A DNA stretch of 64,000 nt from Bradyrhizobium sp. WSM1417 (GTDB lineage: Bacteria; Pseudomonadota; Alphaproteobacteria; Rhizobiales; Xanthobacteraceae), in contig NZ_KI911783.1 in the NCBI RefSeq assembly GCF_000515415.1, forward strand, positions 5,567,831 to 5,631,830, in the 5' to 3' direction. Below the pieces are notes generated by a model, which saw only the letters and a program-made list of their open reading frames with translations, was not told the DNA's origin and made no database searches. Position 1 is the stretch's first letter; each line of letters starts with the position of its first letter. Positions 16,905-24,945 of the stretch are shown here, piece by piece. The position numbers and the translations under genes are program-made.

Positions 16905-17345
16905 TCAGTAGCAGCGCATGATGTTGACGGTGTGCTCGCCGCCGCCGCGGCCGGGCACAGTCACCTGCTCCGTCGGACAGCTCGGCACGTAGGGCCGATC
17001 GGACGGCACCACGTTCGGCGGGAAGCGATGCGTCCAGTCCCAGGGAACATCGTACGTGTAGGTATAGCGCACGTCGTTCGAGACAGGCTGGGCGGTCTCG
17101 GCGAAAGGCTGGCCGTAACCTGCGTTGTCATAGTAGAACCCGCCACCGCCCGGCCAGTAGACCCACGGCGTGTTGCGGCCACGGAACCTGGCGCCTGGCC
17201 CAATCGGCGGACGCGCCGCTGGACCGGAAGGCGCGACAGCATGTGCGACGGCGCCGCCGGGCCTGGCAAAACTGTCGCTGGGAGCAAGGAGCAGCGCGGC
17301 TGCGCTGAGCGAGGCGAGCAACGCCCCAAATGATCTGGACATCAT
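16905..17345 (-). CDS. Secreted hypothetical protein, Gly/Pro/Tyr-rich
   Basis: The protein has 146 residues with signal peptide MMSRSFGALLASLSAAALLL cleaved near SFARPG. A low-complexity Pro/Gly stretch and an aromatic segment (TPWVYWPGGGGFYYD) follow. Two C-terminal cysteines (PSCPTEQ, MRCY) could form a disulfide. I do not recognise a family. The ATG at 17345 is preferred to a GTG four codons upstream. Its stop almost touches that of the GNAT gene. Confidence 0.65.
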   Translation of the reverse strand: MMSRSFGALLASLSAAALLLAPSDSFARPGGAVAHAVAPSGPAARPPIGPGARFRGRNTPWVYWPGGGGFYYDNAGYGQPFAETAQPVSNDVRYTYTYDVPWDWTHRFPPNVVPSDRPYVPSCPTEQVTVPGRGGGEHTVNIMRCY

Positions 17346-17626
17346 GATACGCACCAACTCGTTTGGCTTCGCAGATAGCGGCTCCCCACCGCAGGCTAGG
17401 CCGGGCTGTCGCCCACCCGCAAACGTATAATTAATTATTGGTTAAGGCACGGGATTAACAGGGAACAAGCTGCGGCAAGACGCCCGGGATTCCGGCTGAT
17501 GTCGCACGTGTTCCGGAAAACGGACTTCATAACCAGTTGATCGGAGTTGATCGGTTCGGCCGACAACACCCGGAACGCTCCCGCACTGCGGTCGTTGGCT
17601 CCCGACACCAGCAAGGAGCATCTCCA

Positions 17627-17911
17627 ATGCAGAACAAATCGAAACTCCTATGCCTGATCACGGCTTCACTCGTCGCGGGCACGACGGCCGCCTCGGCCCA
17701 GGGCTATGATTGGAACGGATCGCGCGCGGGCTGGGACCGCACCGCCCCCGCTTACCAACCGGTTCAGCCACGCGCGTACTATCCGGATGTCGCTGGACCA
17801 TACGGTGCGCTCAACGGCACCAATCATCCGGCGCCGAGTTCAACGCAGGGCGATGTCGGCCCGGACGGCAACAACAACGGCACGCTGACCGGCGTCTATC
17901 GCAGCTGGTAA
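17627..17911 (+). CDS. Small secreted protein of unknown function
   Basis: This 94-residue protein opens with a signal peptide (MQNKSKLLCLITASLVAGTT, cleavage near ASAQG). A Tyr/Pro/Asn-rich mature part follows, ending DVGPDGNNNGTLTGVYRSW. AAGGAG lies nine bases before the ATG, which decides the start. It faces the curlin-like operon and shares a bidirectional terminator with it. The family is unknown; it belongs to the group of short, disordered envelope proteins frequent in Bradyrhizobium. Confidence 0.75.
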   Translation: MQNKSKLLCLITASLVAGTTAASAQGYDWNGSRAGWDRTAPAYQPVQPRAYYPDVAGPYGALNGTNHPAPSSTQGDVGPDGNNNGTLTGVYRSW

Positions 17912-17927
17912 CGCCCGCTCGCGATGG

Positions 17928-17956
17928 GGCCCATCGTCCTTCACGGACGATGGGCC
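17928..17956. terminator. Bidirectional terminator at end of curlin-like operon
   Basis: GGCCCATCGTCC (17928-17939) pairs perfectly with GGACGATGGGCC (17945-17956) around a TTCAC loop, followed by TTCG. It lies between convergent genes. Confidence 0.8.
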
Positions 17957-17964
17957 TTCGTGCG

Positions 17965-18255
17965 TCAGCGGCCCTGCTGCTTGCGCAGCCAGTCCAGCAT
18001 ATCCTGCGCATTTCCGGTGCCCTGCGTCACGATGACGGTGTTGCCACCGCTGCGGCGATAGACCGTGGTGCGCCCCGGCTCCTTCTCGATCTTGACCTCG
18101 GCTTGCGCCGGATCGCCGCTCTGGGTGATGACGGACGCGCCGTTCTCGTCCTGAACTACGGTCGTGTGGCCGTCACCCGACTCGCCGGCTCCCGCCGGCC
18201 CGGTTATCGTCGCCATCATGATGCTCATTCCTGCTGCAACCGCGATGAACCTCAT
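17965..18255 (-). CDS. Small secreted protein, last gene of the curlin-like operon
   Basis: The 96-residue protein has a signal peptide (MRFIAVAAGMSIMMATITG, cleavage near AGAGES). A short strand-rich mature part follows with TTVVQDENGASVITQSG and GGNTVIVTQGTGN, which faintly echo the Q-x-G-x-N curlin repeat, then a helical tail DMLDWLRKQQGR. The start at 18255 has GGCGAGG upstream and lies 20 bases after the stop of a curlin-like gene. It could be an accessory or capping protein for the same fibre, but I see no recognisable CsgC/CsgH, CsgE or CsgF signature. Confidence 0.65.
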   Translation of the reverse strand: MRFIAVAAGMSIMMATITGPAGAGESGDGHTTVVQDENGASVITQSGDPAQAEVKIEKEPGRTTVYRRSGGNTVIVTQGTGNAQDMLDWLRKQQGR

Positions 18256-18275
18256 ATTGCACCTCGCCTTCTCAA

Positions 18276-18722
18276 TCACCGGCTGAACTGAAATATCGAC
18301 AGCCAGTTGAAGCGCCCGAATTGTCGCACCGTTCCCGTGTTCATATCTCCGATCTGGAGCAGGAGGGCGTTGGTGGAAGTGCCGACCTGGGTGATGTCGG
18401 CAATGTTGCTCACGCCCGACTGACCGATCGCCACATTGGTGGTGCCACCCACCTGGGTCACATCGACATAATTTCGCGTGCCGTTCTGGATGATCGTCGC
18501 ATCGACCGTCCCCGTGCCCCCGATCTGGATGACACGCGCGATATTGATGCGGCTGTTCTCTTCGATCGTGACCGGCTGGACATTGTTGCCGAACTGCACG
18601 ATCGTTTCGATGCTCACGTTCCGGTTCGTTACGCCGCGCTGAACGGATCCGGCGGATGCCTCGGACGCGACGCTGACGGCGAACAATGCCGCCAATGCCA
18701 GGAGCAGTCTACCGCATTTCAT
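18276..18722 (-). CDS. Curlin-like amyloid subunit A
   Basis: The 148-residue protein has signal peptide MKCGRLLLALAALFAVSVAS. A head region containing IETIVQFGNNVQPVTIEENS precedes curlin-type units: TIIQNGTRNYVDVTQVG, VAIGQSGVSNIADITQVG, LLLQIGDMNTGTVRQFG and a final IFQFSR. The consensus S/T-x3-Q-x-G-x2-N-x-A/V-x3-Q matches the curlin-associated repeat, whose strand-loop-strand units stack into cross-beta fibres outside the cell. Its head resembles that of the next gene upstream, so the two are probably paralogues. I start at 18722, where the signal peptide begins, with AAGGCG upstream. Confidence 0.75.
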   Translation of the reverse strand: MKCGRLLLALAALFAVSVASEASAGSVQRGVTNRNVSIETIVQFGNNVQPVTIEENSRINIARVIQIGGTGTVDATIIQNGTRNYVDVTQVGGTTNVAIGQSGVSNIADITQVGTSTNALLLQIGDMNTGTVRQFGRFNWLSIFQFSR

Positions 18723-18766
18723 CGCCTTAGCCCCATTACATTTATGACGACGAGGTCGCGACCGGC

Positions 18767-19144
18767 TCAATGACTATTCTGGACAATAGTCGCCGAGTTG
18801 AACGCACCGAACTGGGACAGGAAACTGCTGGTCGACTGGCCGGCCTGGCCGACAAACGCGACATTGTTCACGCCCGCCTGCCCCACCGATGCCGACGTCG
18901 TCCCACCGAATTGCAGGATTCCCGTCGCGTTGTTCGTCCCGTTCTGCGTGACGGTCGCGCTGGTGCTGCCGCCGATCATGAACACGCCGGCCATATTGAG
19001 CTGGCTGTTCTGGTTCAGCACGACCGGCGGGCCGCCGAGCGACACGATGGTCTTGATGTCGGCGGTCTGGGCACCGGCCGAGCCGGCGCCCCCGCAACAC
19101 AAGGTGAGAAATGCGCCACAGGCGGCGCCTGAAAAATGTCTCAT
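18767..19144 (-). CDS. Curlin-like amyloid subunit B
   Basis: The 125-residue protein has signal peptide MRHFSGAACGAFLTLCCGGA (cleavage near GAQTA). The mature part begins IKTIVSLGGPPVVLNQNSQL, parallel to subunit A. It continues with repeats VTQNGTNNATGILQFGG, SVGQAGVNNVAFVGQAG, LSQFGAFNSATIVQ. Conserved Gln and Asn/Gly at curlin spacing suggest stacked strand-loop-strand units. The ATG at 19144 follows GCGAGGC. Gaps to its neighbours are 30 and 44 bases, consistent with one transcript. Whether it nucleates (CsgB-like) or polymerises (CsgA-like) cannot be told. Confidence 0.78.
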   Translation of the reverse strand: MRHFSGAACGAFLTLCCGGAGSAGAQTADIKTIVSLGGPPVVLNQNSQLNMAGVFMIGGSTSATVTQNGTNNATGILQFGGTTSASVGQAGVNNVAFVGQAGQSTSSFLSQFGAFNSATIVQNSH

Positions 19145-19174
19145 GAAATGCCTCGCTATCGAAAAGGATTGCGA

Positions 19175-19567
19175 TCAAGGAGTCTGCTGCAAAATCGTCG
19201 AGCCGTTCAGGATTCCGAGCTGTCCGACGGCCGCCGCGTTGTTCGCGCCGATCTGGCCGATCAGGCTGGAATTGGAGCCGCCGGCCTGGCCGAGTAACGC
19301 GGTGTTGGTCGCCGTCGCGGTGGTGCCGCCCTGGCCGATCACCGAAGTGTTGACGGTGAGGAGCGAGCCCGTCTGCAGGGTGGTCGCAGTATTGGTGGCG
19401 CCGAATTGCATCGTGGTGGCGCTGTTGTTGGTGCCGCCACTCTGCGAGATGAAGGAGTTATTGGTGGTGCCGAATTGCAGCACGCTGGCCGAGTTGCCGG
19501 CCTGGGCATCGACAGCGGTCAGCAAGCTGAACGCGACGAACGTGGCAACGAGATATTTTTGATGCAT
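19175..19567 (-). CDS. Curlin-like amyloid subunit C
   Basis: The 130-residue protein has signal peptide MHQKYLVATFVAFSLLTAVD (cleavage near AQAGN). Essentially the whole mature chain is repeats of about 11 residues: SVLQFGTTNNS, FISQSGGTNNS, TTMQFGATNTA, then VIGQGG, LLGQAGGSNSS, LIGQIGANNAA, AVGQLGILNGS and ILQQTP. This is the clearest curlin-like gene in the set and has a Ser/Thr/Asn/Gln composition typical of functional amyloid. GGAGGAAATGTC immediately precedes the ATG at 19567, fixing the start; earlier in-frame codons lack a signal peptide. Confidence 0.82.
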   Translation of the reverse strand: MHQKYLVATFVAFSLLTAVDAQAGNSASVLQFGTTNNSFISQSGGTNNSATTMQFGATNTATTLQTGSLLTVNTSVIGQGGTTATATNTALLGQAGGSNSSLIGQIGANNAAAVGQLGILNGSTILQQTP

Positions 19568-19686
19568 GACATTTCCTCCGCGAAAGTCGGCGGACGAGCT
19601 CTCACCGAGTCGTCCTGCCCGAGGCGGTGCTTTCAAGGATGGCGCGGACGCGCCGCAGTTGACGCGTCCGGCCAAACGGGGCTGGC

Positions 19687-20088
19687 TTAGTGCGCCGTCT
19701 GCGAGACGGTGCTGCCGTTGGTGCCGAACACGCTGAGCTGTCCGACGGCAGCGGCGTTGTTCTGGAGCGCGGCAGGCCCGAACGAGTTCTGGGTGATCGC
19801 GCTGCTGTTGTTACCGAACGCCACCTGGCCGGTCGTCGCCGAGTTCTGCACGCCGATCTGGTTGACCGTGCTGCCGTTGTTGAGCGAGGCCGCGCTGGTG
19901 CCCTGCATCGTGGTCGCGCTGTTGACGAGGCCGAGCTGGCTGGTCGACGAGCTGTCGTTGGTGAGGCCCTGCTGCGAGACGCTGGAACCGTTCACGGCGC
20001 CCACTTGTACGGTGGTCGAGGTGTTAGCGGCCTGCGCGGCGGAGGACAGGGCGAGCACGGCAACGGAAGCAAAAAACAATTTGCGCAT
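19687..20088 (-). CDS. Curlin-like amyloid subunit D, first gene of the operon
   Basis: The 133-residue protein has signal peptide MRKLFFASVAVLALSSAAQA. About nine degenerate curlin half-repeats follow: TVQVGAVNGS, SVSQQGLTNDS, STSQLGLVNSA, TTMQ, TVNQIGVQNSA, TTGQVAFGNNS, AITQNSFG, AVGQLSVFGTNGS, TVSQ. It is the closest relative of subunit C in layout (signal peptide directly followed by repeats). AAAGGATATTCC precedes the ATG. It lies 166 bases downstream of the FixJ/CsgD-type regulator gene on the same strand, with 8-base direct repeats in between. Confidence 0.8.
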   Translation of the reverse strand: MRKLFFASVAVLALSSAAQAANTSTTVQVGAVNGSSVSQQGLTNDSSSTSQLGLVNSATTMQGTSAASLNNGSTVNQIGVQNSATTGQVAFGNNSSAITQNSFGPAALQNNAAAVGQLSVFGTNGSTVSQTAH

Positions 20089-20157
20089 GGAATATCCTTT
20101 CTGGCTAAGATCTCTGACTGGGTTCGGATGCCGTCTTGGAGGAGGCCGACATCGCAG

Positions 20158-20195
20158 GACAGACTTTGAACCGATCGTGCTGCGTGTGACAGACT
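20158..20195 (-). promoter_or_regulatory. Direct repeats upstream of the curlin-like operon
   Basis: GACAGACT occurs at 20158-20165 and again at 20188-20195, exactly 30 bases apart, between the regulator gene and the first curlin-like gene. Such phased repeats can be activator sites; no binding protein is demonstrated. Confidence 0.3.
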
Positions 20196-20253
20196 GCAGT
20201 TCATGCTAATCGGTACGGACTAGACGTTGCGCGATGCCTTGGTGCCCGCGGCA

Positions 20254-20913
20254 CTAGCTGTAAGGTTGTCCCGTGCCGGTTCGTGTTGTCTCGTCTTCGC
20301 GTCCCATGCTGTCGACCAACCGCACCACCTCGATCGGCGAGCGAAGCTCCAGCTTTCGCATCATCCTGGTGCGATGGACCTTGGCCGTCACTTCGCTCAC
20401 CCCGAGTCTCGCGGCGATCTGCTTGGCGACGAGACCTTCGGCCATCAACAGCATGATCTCGCGCTCCCTCGCCGTCAGCGTTTCGACGCGTTGGCGCGCT
20501 TCGCGCACGCTATCTTCGCGTTCGAGCCGCCTGCGGTCGCGCTCGATGCCATGCCTGATCGCGTCGAGGATCTCCTGCTCGCGAAAGGGTTTTGGAAGAA
20601 ACTCGACTGCGCCGCGCTTCATGGCTTCGACCGAGACGCGGACGTCGGAATGGCCGCTGATGAAGACGATCGGGATCAGCACGCCCGTCTCGGCGAGCCG
20701 GCGCTGAAGCTCGAGGCCGGTCGGCGCGGTGCCGGGAAAGCGGACGTCGAGCACGAGGCATGAAGGCCCACCGGAAATGCTCTCCCCGAGAAACTCGTCG
20801 GTCGATGCAAACAATTTTACCTGATGCCCGGTCTCCTCGCAGAGACTTCCGATCGCGGTTCGAATCTGGATCTCGTCGTCAATGACATAAACTGTAGCTT
20901 GACCTGAACTCAT
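20254..20913 (-). CDS. FixJ/CsgD-type response regulator
   Basis: This 219-residue regulator has a FixJ-like receiver at about residues 6-120 (YVIDDE acidic pocket, Asp in CLVLDVRFPG, Lys in LPKPFRE). A LuxR-type HTH follows at about 145-205 (LTAREREIMLLMAEG, then GVSEVTAKVHRTRMMRKL). No partner kinase is adjacent. It sits directly upstream of the curlin-like genes in the same orientation. In enterobacteria the curli master regulator CsgD has the same receiver-plus-LuxR-HTH plan, so control of the fibre operon is a reasonable inference. The start at 20913 has GGGGAG upstream. Confidence 0.88.
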   Translation of the reverse strand: MSSGQATVYVIDDEIQIRTAIGSLCEETGHQVKLFASTDEFLGESISGGPSCLVLDVRFPGTAPTGLELQRRLAETGVLIPIVFISGHSDVRVSVEAMKRGAVEFLPKPFREQEILDAIRHGIERDRRRLEREDSVREARQRVETLTAREREIMLLMAEGLVAKQIAARLGVSEVTAKVHRTRMMRKLELRSPIEVVRLVDSMGREDETTRTGTGQPYS

Positions 20914-21527
20914 GGCAACGGGCTCCCCGGCTTGGGGCTCGATGAACAAGCACCGAGCCATCCATTCTTCTTGCAAGCGAGATCAAGGTGCTTGGATGAA
21001 TTCGAGGGGATCGAGCGAGTCGCTCCGATCCGCCGCTTCGATGTCTTAGGGCCAACACCCGTTCAAGACGAGTGAAGGCGTTCACATATCGGGTTTCGTG
21101 ATTGGGGGGATTCGCCCTCGCGACTTGCGGCCTCATGGCGAGGCGCGATATCGACAATGCGACGATCCGGCGTCGGAACTTCGGTATCGCCGACTGCGTC
21201 ATGGCGTCGCCACCCACGTGCCGACTTGAACGCCGGGCGCTGGCCGCTTTGGCCAGAGCAGACGAGACGTTCAGTCAGCTTGTCGAGTTCGATACCGCGC
21301 GCATCATATCGATACGCTCCGTATGCACTTCCGGCAAGTCACGAAAGATAGCACCCCGCAGACTTTACTTCTGGATCATCAAGCGCGCCCGACCGTCGCC
21401 CCGGTAGCGGCGACACACTGACGATCGACTGCGTTTTGGGCGATTTACAACCATAACGGGTCTGCAACCATAGCGCGACCTTTGCCTTTGCCGCCAACGA
21501 TGCCATTTCAAGAGGCGGGTTTTTGAT
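20914..21527. other. Gene-free stretch of about 0.6 kb
   Basis: This region lies between the divergent FixJ-type regulator and the efflux adaptor gene. I read both strands and found only short frames without start signals, signal peptides or recognisable motifs. It presumably holds the promoters of both flanking units. A decayed gene cannot be excluded. Confidence 0.5.
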
Positions 21528-22955
21528 ATGCGATTTGTGCCAGTTATTGCCTTGCTCGGAACTGCATGTGGCCTCGCCGCGGTCTACGCCGCAGGGCCAG
21601 CCGTCATCAGCGACGCGGCCGGGGCCGCCGCGCAGAAGGCGGCCCGCGCTTATGAATCGAGCCAACGGCTGCTCAAACCCCTCGGGCCGGAAGCACGGAG
21701 CTTCGGATCGGATGCCCCCGTGTTCCGCTATGCCTCGATCCAGCGCGGCAGCATCGAGCAGACCATCACCGTCACCGGCGCCCTGCAGCCGGTCAAGACG
21801 ATCGAGGTCGGTTCCCAGCTGTCCGGGCAGCTCGCCCGGGTCTATGTCGATTTCAACGACACCGTCACCAAGGATCAGCCGCTCGCCTTGATCGATCCGC
21901 GCAGCTTTGCGGCCAAGGTCGACGAAGCCAGGGCCGCGGTGGCGGTGGCGAACTCCTTTGTCGACATCGAGCGGGCCAAGCTCGATCGCGCCAGGATCGA
22001 TCTGCAAAACGCCAGGGGCAGCAGAGACGTCCTCGTGGCCAAGCTCGACAGCGCGCAGGCGGTCAAGGCGTCGGCGCAGAAGACCTTGCAGCGCAAGCTG
22101 GCTCTCCAGTCGCAAAACGTCGTGGCGATAACGGCGGTGGATGACGCCCAGACGGAGTTCACCGCCAGGCTTGCCCAAGAGCGCGAGGCCGAAGTCCTCA
22201 TGTCCCTGAACGCGTTCTCAGTGGACGGCGCGCAGGCCGATATCCGCCGGATCGAGGCGGAGCTGCAGCAGGCACGAATGGCCGTGCCGGAGAAGGCAGC
22301 CGTTCTCGCTGCGGCCCAGGCCGATCTCGATCGCACCGTGATCCGCTCGCCGATCGATGGTGTCGTCGTCGGCAGGTTCGTCAACGAGGGCCAGACGCTC
22401 GCGGTCGGACTGGAATCGCGCACCACGTTCGTGGTCGCGCACCGGCTTGAGGACATGGAAATTCACGCGCAGGTCGACGAAGCCGATATCGGGCGCATCG
22501 CCCCCGACCAGCGCGCCCATTTCACGGTCGATGCCTACCCGGACCGCCGCTTCGAGGCGGTGGTGCGGCAGGTGCGCAAGGCACCGCAGAACCAGCAGCA
22601 CGTCGTGACCTACACCGTCGTCCTGGCGACCTCCAATCTCGACGGCGCGTTGCTGCCCGGCATGACGGCCCTGGTGAAGATCGTGATCGAGCGGCAGGAC
22701 GACGTGCTGAAAGTGCCGCTTGCCGCGTTGCGCTTCCAGCCCTCCGGCACGCAGCCGGATGCCGCGGCGCGCAGCGGGGTGTGGGCGCGCACCGCTAGCG
22801 GTTCACTCCGGCGTATTCCCGTCACCGTCGGCGCAGCCGGCACCGAACAGGTTGCGCTCAGGAGCGGAGACCTCGTCGAGGGCAGTCAGGTCGCCGTGGG
22901 TCAGGCCATCCGGCCGGCCGGCATGGAATTTCTCGGCATCAGGTTCGGATCATGA
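21528..22955 (+). CDS. HlyD/MacA-family efflux periplasmic adaptor
   Basis: The 475-residue membrane fusion protein has an N-terminal anchor (MRFVPVIALLGTACGLAAVY). The first lipoyl half is at about residues 75-110 (GSIEQTITVTGALQPVKTIE, GSQLSGQLARVYVDFND), followed by a long helical hairpin at about 125-255. The second lipoyl half is DLDRTVIRSPIDGVVVGRFV near 270, then beta-barrel and membrane-proximal domains. It is the MacA-like partner of the two downstream ABC genes, linking an inner membrane transporter to an outer membrane channel. No TolC-like gene is in the window. It overlaps the ATPase gene by four bases. Confidence 0.9.
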   Translation: MRFVPVIALLGTACGLAAVYAAGPAVISDAAGAAAQKAARAYESSQRLLKPLGPEARSFGSDAPVFRYASIQRGSIEQTITVTGALQPVKTIEVGSQLSGQLARVYVDFNDTVTKDQPLALIDPRSFAAKVDEARAAVAVANSFVDIERAKLDRARIDLQNARGSRDVLVAKLDSAQAVKASAQKTLQRKLALQSQNVVAITAVDDAQTEFTARLAQEREAEVLMSLNAFSVDGAQADIRRIEAELQQARMAVPEKAAVLAAAQADLDRTVIRSPIDGVVVGRFVNEGQTLAVGLESRTTFVVAHRLEDMEIHAQVDEADIGRIAPDQRAHFTVDAYPDRRFEAVVRQVRKAPQNQQHVVTYTVVLATSNLDGALLPGMTALVKIVIERQDDVLKVPLAALRFQPSGTQPDAAARSGVWARTASGSLRRIPVTVGAAGTEQVALRSGDLVEGSQVAVGQAIRPAGMEFLGIRFGS

Positions 22956-23677
22956 TGGCCCTCCCGCCCCTCATCAGCCTGCAGTCGGTCTCCAGGACCT
23001 ATCGTGCCGACGGAGTAGCGGTGGCTGCGGTGCGCAATGTCAGCTTCGACATCGAACGAGGCGAGATCGTCGCGGTGATGGGACCGTCCGGCTCGGGAAA
23101 ATCGACGCTGATGAACATGCTAGGGCTGCTCGACCTGCCGAGCGAGGGCGCGCTCTATCTCGAGGGCGCCGACGTCGCCGATCTCTCGGAAGACCACCGG
23201 TCGTCCCTGCGCGCCCGCAGCATCGGCTTCGTATTCCAGTCCTACAATCTGCTCGCGCGCCACAATGCGATCGAGAACGTCGCACTGCCGCTGGTCTATT
23301 GCGGCATCGGCCGCAAGGAACGTCTGGCCCGCGCCGAGCAGAGCCTGCAGGCCGTCGGCATGGTGCACCGGGCCCACCACTTCCCGCGGCAGCTCTCGGG
23401 CGGCGAGCAGCAGCGCGTCGCGATCGCGCGCGCACTGATCGCCTCACCGCTGATCGTGCTCGCCGACGAGCCGACCGGCGCGCTCGACAGCCGTACCGGC
23501 GCCGAGATACTGGCCCTGTTCGCCGCGCTCAACCGCACCGGCCAGACCATCGTGATGATCACGCATGATCCCGGCATCGCGATCCAGTGCCGCCGCACGA
23601 TCCGCCTCCATGACGGCGAGCTCGTCGCTGACGAAACGCTTGCTCCGATCCTGCCGCAACGGAGTTCTGCGCCATGA
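22952..23677 (+). CDS. ABC exporter ATPase, MacB/LolD type
   Basis: This 241-residue ATPase has Walker A GPSGSGKST at about residue 41, Q-loop VFQSYNLLARHNAIENV, signature LSGGEQQRVAIARAL, Walker B LIVLADEPTGALD and H-loop MITHDPGIA. The LADEPTGALD form is characteristic of MacB/LolD/FtsE-type ATPases. Its ATG overlaps the adaptor stop, and its own stop overlaps the permease start, so all three are translationally coupled into one exporter. Confidence 0.93.
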   Translation: MMALPPLISLQSVSRTYRADGVAVAAVRNVSFDIERGEIVAVMGPSGSGKSTLMNMLGLLDLPSEGALYLEGADVADLSEDHRSSLRARSIGFVFQSYNLLARHNAIENVALPLVYCGIGRKERLARAEQSLQAVGMVHRAHHFPRQLSGGEQQRVAIARALIASPLIVLADEPTGALDSRTGAEILALFAALNRTGQTIVMITHDPGIAIQCRRTIRLHDGELVADETLAPILPQRSSAP

Positions 23678-24897
23678 CGATGCTTCAGGGCTTCCAGATC
23701 GCGCTGCACGCCTTGCGCCTCAATCCGTTGCGCAGCATCCTCACCATGCTCGGCATCGTGATCGGCGTCGCCTCCATCGTAACCGTGTTTGCGATCGGGT
23801 CCGGCGCGCAGCTTCGCCTGCAGGAGCAGATCCGCTCGATCGGCGCCAACGTGCTGATGATCAACCCCGGCGCGGTCTACCAGGGCGGCGTACGTCTCAA
23901 GGACGGCAGCAAGCTGACCATGACCGAGAGTGACGTGCAGGCGATCCTCGAGCAGATCCCCGAGATCCAGGCTGCGGCCGGCTCGATTGCAGGAACGGCC
24001 CAAATCATTCACGAGAGCAAGAACTGGAACACGACGATCAACGGGACGACGACCGGGCACTTCATGGTGCGCGACTGGCAGCTTGCGACCGGGCGCTATT
24101 TTTCCGGAAGCGAGGAGGCAGGCGCCGGCAAGGTCGTGATCCTCGGCAGCACGGTGGCGCACGAGCTGTTCGCGCCCGGCGAGGACCCGATCGGCGCACA
24201 GATCAGGATCATGAAGGTGCCGCTCGAAGTGGTCGGCGTTCTCGACCGCAAGGGGCCGGCGCAGGACGACGTGGCCTTCGTGCCGCTCACCACGGCCAAG
24301 CTGCGCTTCCTCGGCAGCGCAAGCAACATCAATCGGGATTCGGTCGCCTACATCATCGCCAAGGTGGCCGCGGACGGACAGATGGCGGGGGCGCGAACGG
24401 AGATCGAAAACCTGCTGCGGCAGCGCCACCGTATTCCCGCCGGCCAGGAGGACGACTTCAAGGTCCAGGATCCCGCCGCCGCCATGGAAGCGCAGCAGGG
24501 AGCGATCCGCACCGTCGCGCTCCTGCTTGTCGCCATCGCCTCGGTCTCGCTGCTCGTTGGCGGCATCAGCATCATGAACGTCATGATCGTGTCGGTCACC
24601 GAGCGCACGCGTGAGATCGGAATCCGCCGCGCGCTTGGCGGGCGGATGCGGGACATCCGTCTTCAGTTTCTCTGCGAGGCGCTCGTGCTCTGCCTGCTCG
24701 GCGGCGCGATCGGCGTCGGTGCCGGCGTCACGCTCTCGATGACGGTCGCGCGCATGGCAGGATGGATCACCTCGATCGACGGCCAGGCGATCGGCCTCGC
24801 CCTCGCCTTCTCGATCGCGACCGGCCTGATCTTCGGTTTTTATCCCGCCCACAAGGCATCCAAGCTCAGCCCGATCGAGGCACTCAAGACGGAGTGA
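23674..24897 (+). CDS. ABC exporter permease, MacB-like (FtsX domain)
   Basis: The 407-residue permease has TM1 at about residues 20-45 (SILTMLGIVIGVASIVTVFA). A large MacB-type periplasmic domain spans about 50-280, and an FtsX domain holds three C-terminal helices: VALLLVAIASVSLLVGGISI, ALVLCLLGGAIGVGAGVTLS, GLALAFSIATGLIFGFYPA. The motifs ERTREIGIRRALGGRMRDIR (coupling helix) and AHKASKLSPIEALKTE (C terminus) are family hallmarks. It acts with the upstream ATPase and adaptor in export of a hydrophobic small molecule, peptide or siderophore; substrate unknown. Confidence 0.92.
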   Translation: MTMLQGFQIALHALRLNPLRSILTMLGIVIGVASIVTVFAIGSGAQLRLQEQIRSIGANVLMINPGAVYQGGVRLKDGSKLTMTESDVQAILEQIPEIQAAAGSIAGTAQIIHESKNWNTTINGTTTGHFMVRDWQLATGRYFSGSEEAGAGKVVILGSTVAHELFAPGEDPIGAQIRIMKVPLEVVGVLDRKGPAQDDVAFVPLTTAKLRFLGSASNINRDSVAYIIAKVAADGQMAGARTEIENLLRQRHRIPAGQEDDFKVQDPAAAMEAQQGAIRTVALLLVAIASVSLLVGGISIMNVMIVSVTERTREIGIRRALGGRMRDIRLQFLCEALVLCLLGGAIGVGAGVTLSMTVARMAGWITSIDGQAIGLALAFSIATGLIFGFYPAHKASKLSPIEALKTE

Positions 24898-24945
24898 GAA
24901 CATGCTGGGGTGTTCGCGTCGACCAAAGGCCACGGAGGAGCAGTC

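Noticed and set aside
18276..20088. Plus-strand frames across the curlin-like genes (for example 18798-19562)
   Set aside because: They lack signal peptides and RBS, whereas the minus-strand genes all have both plus regular repeats.
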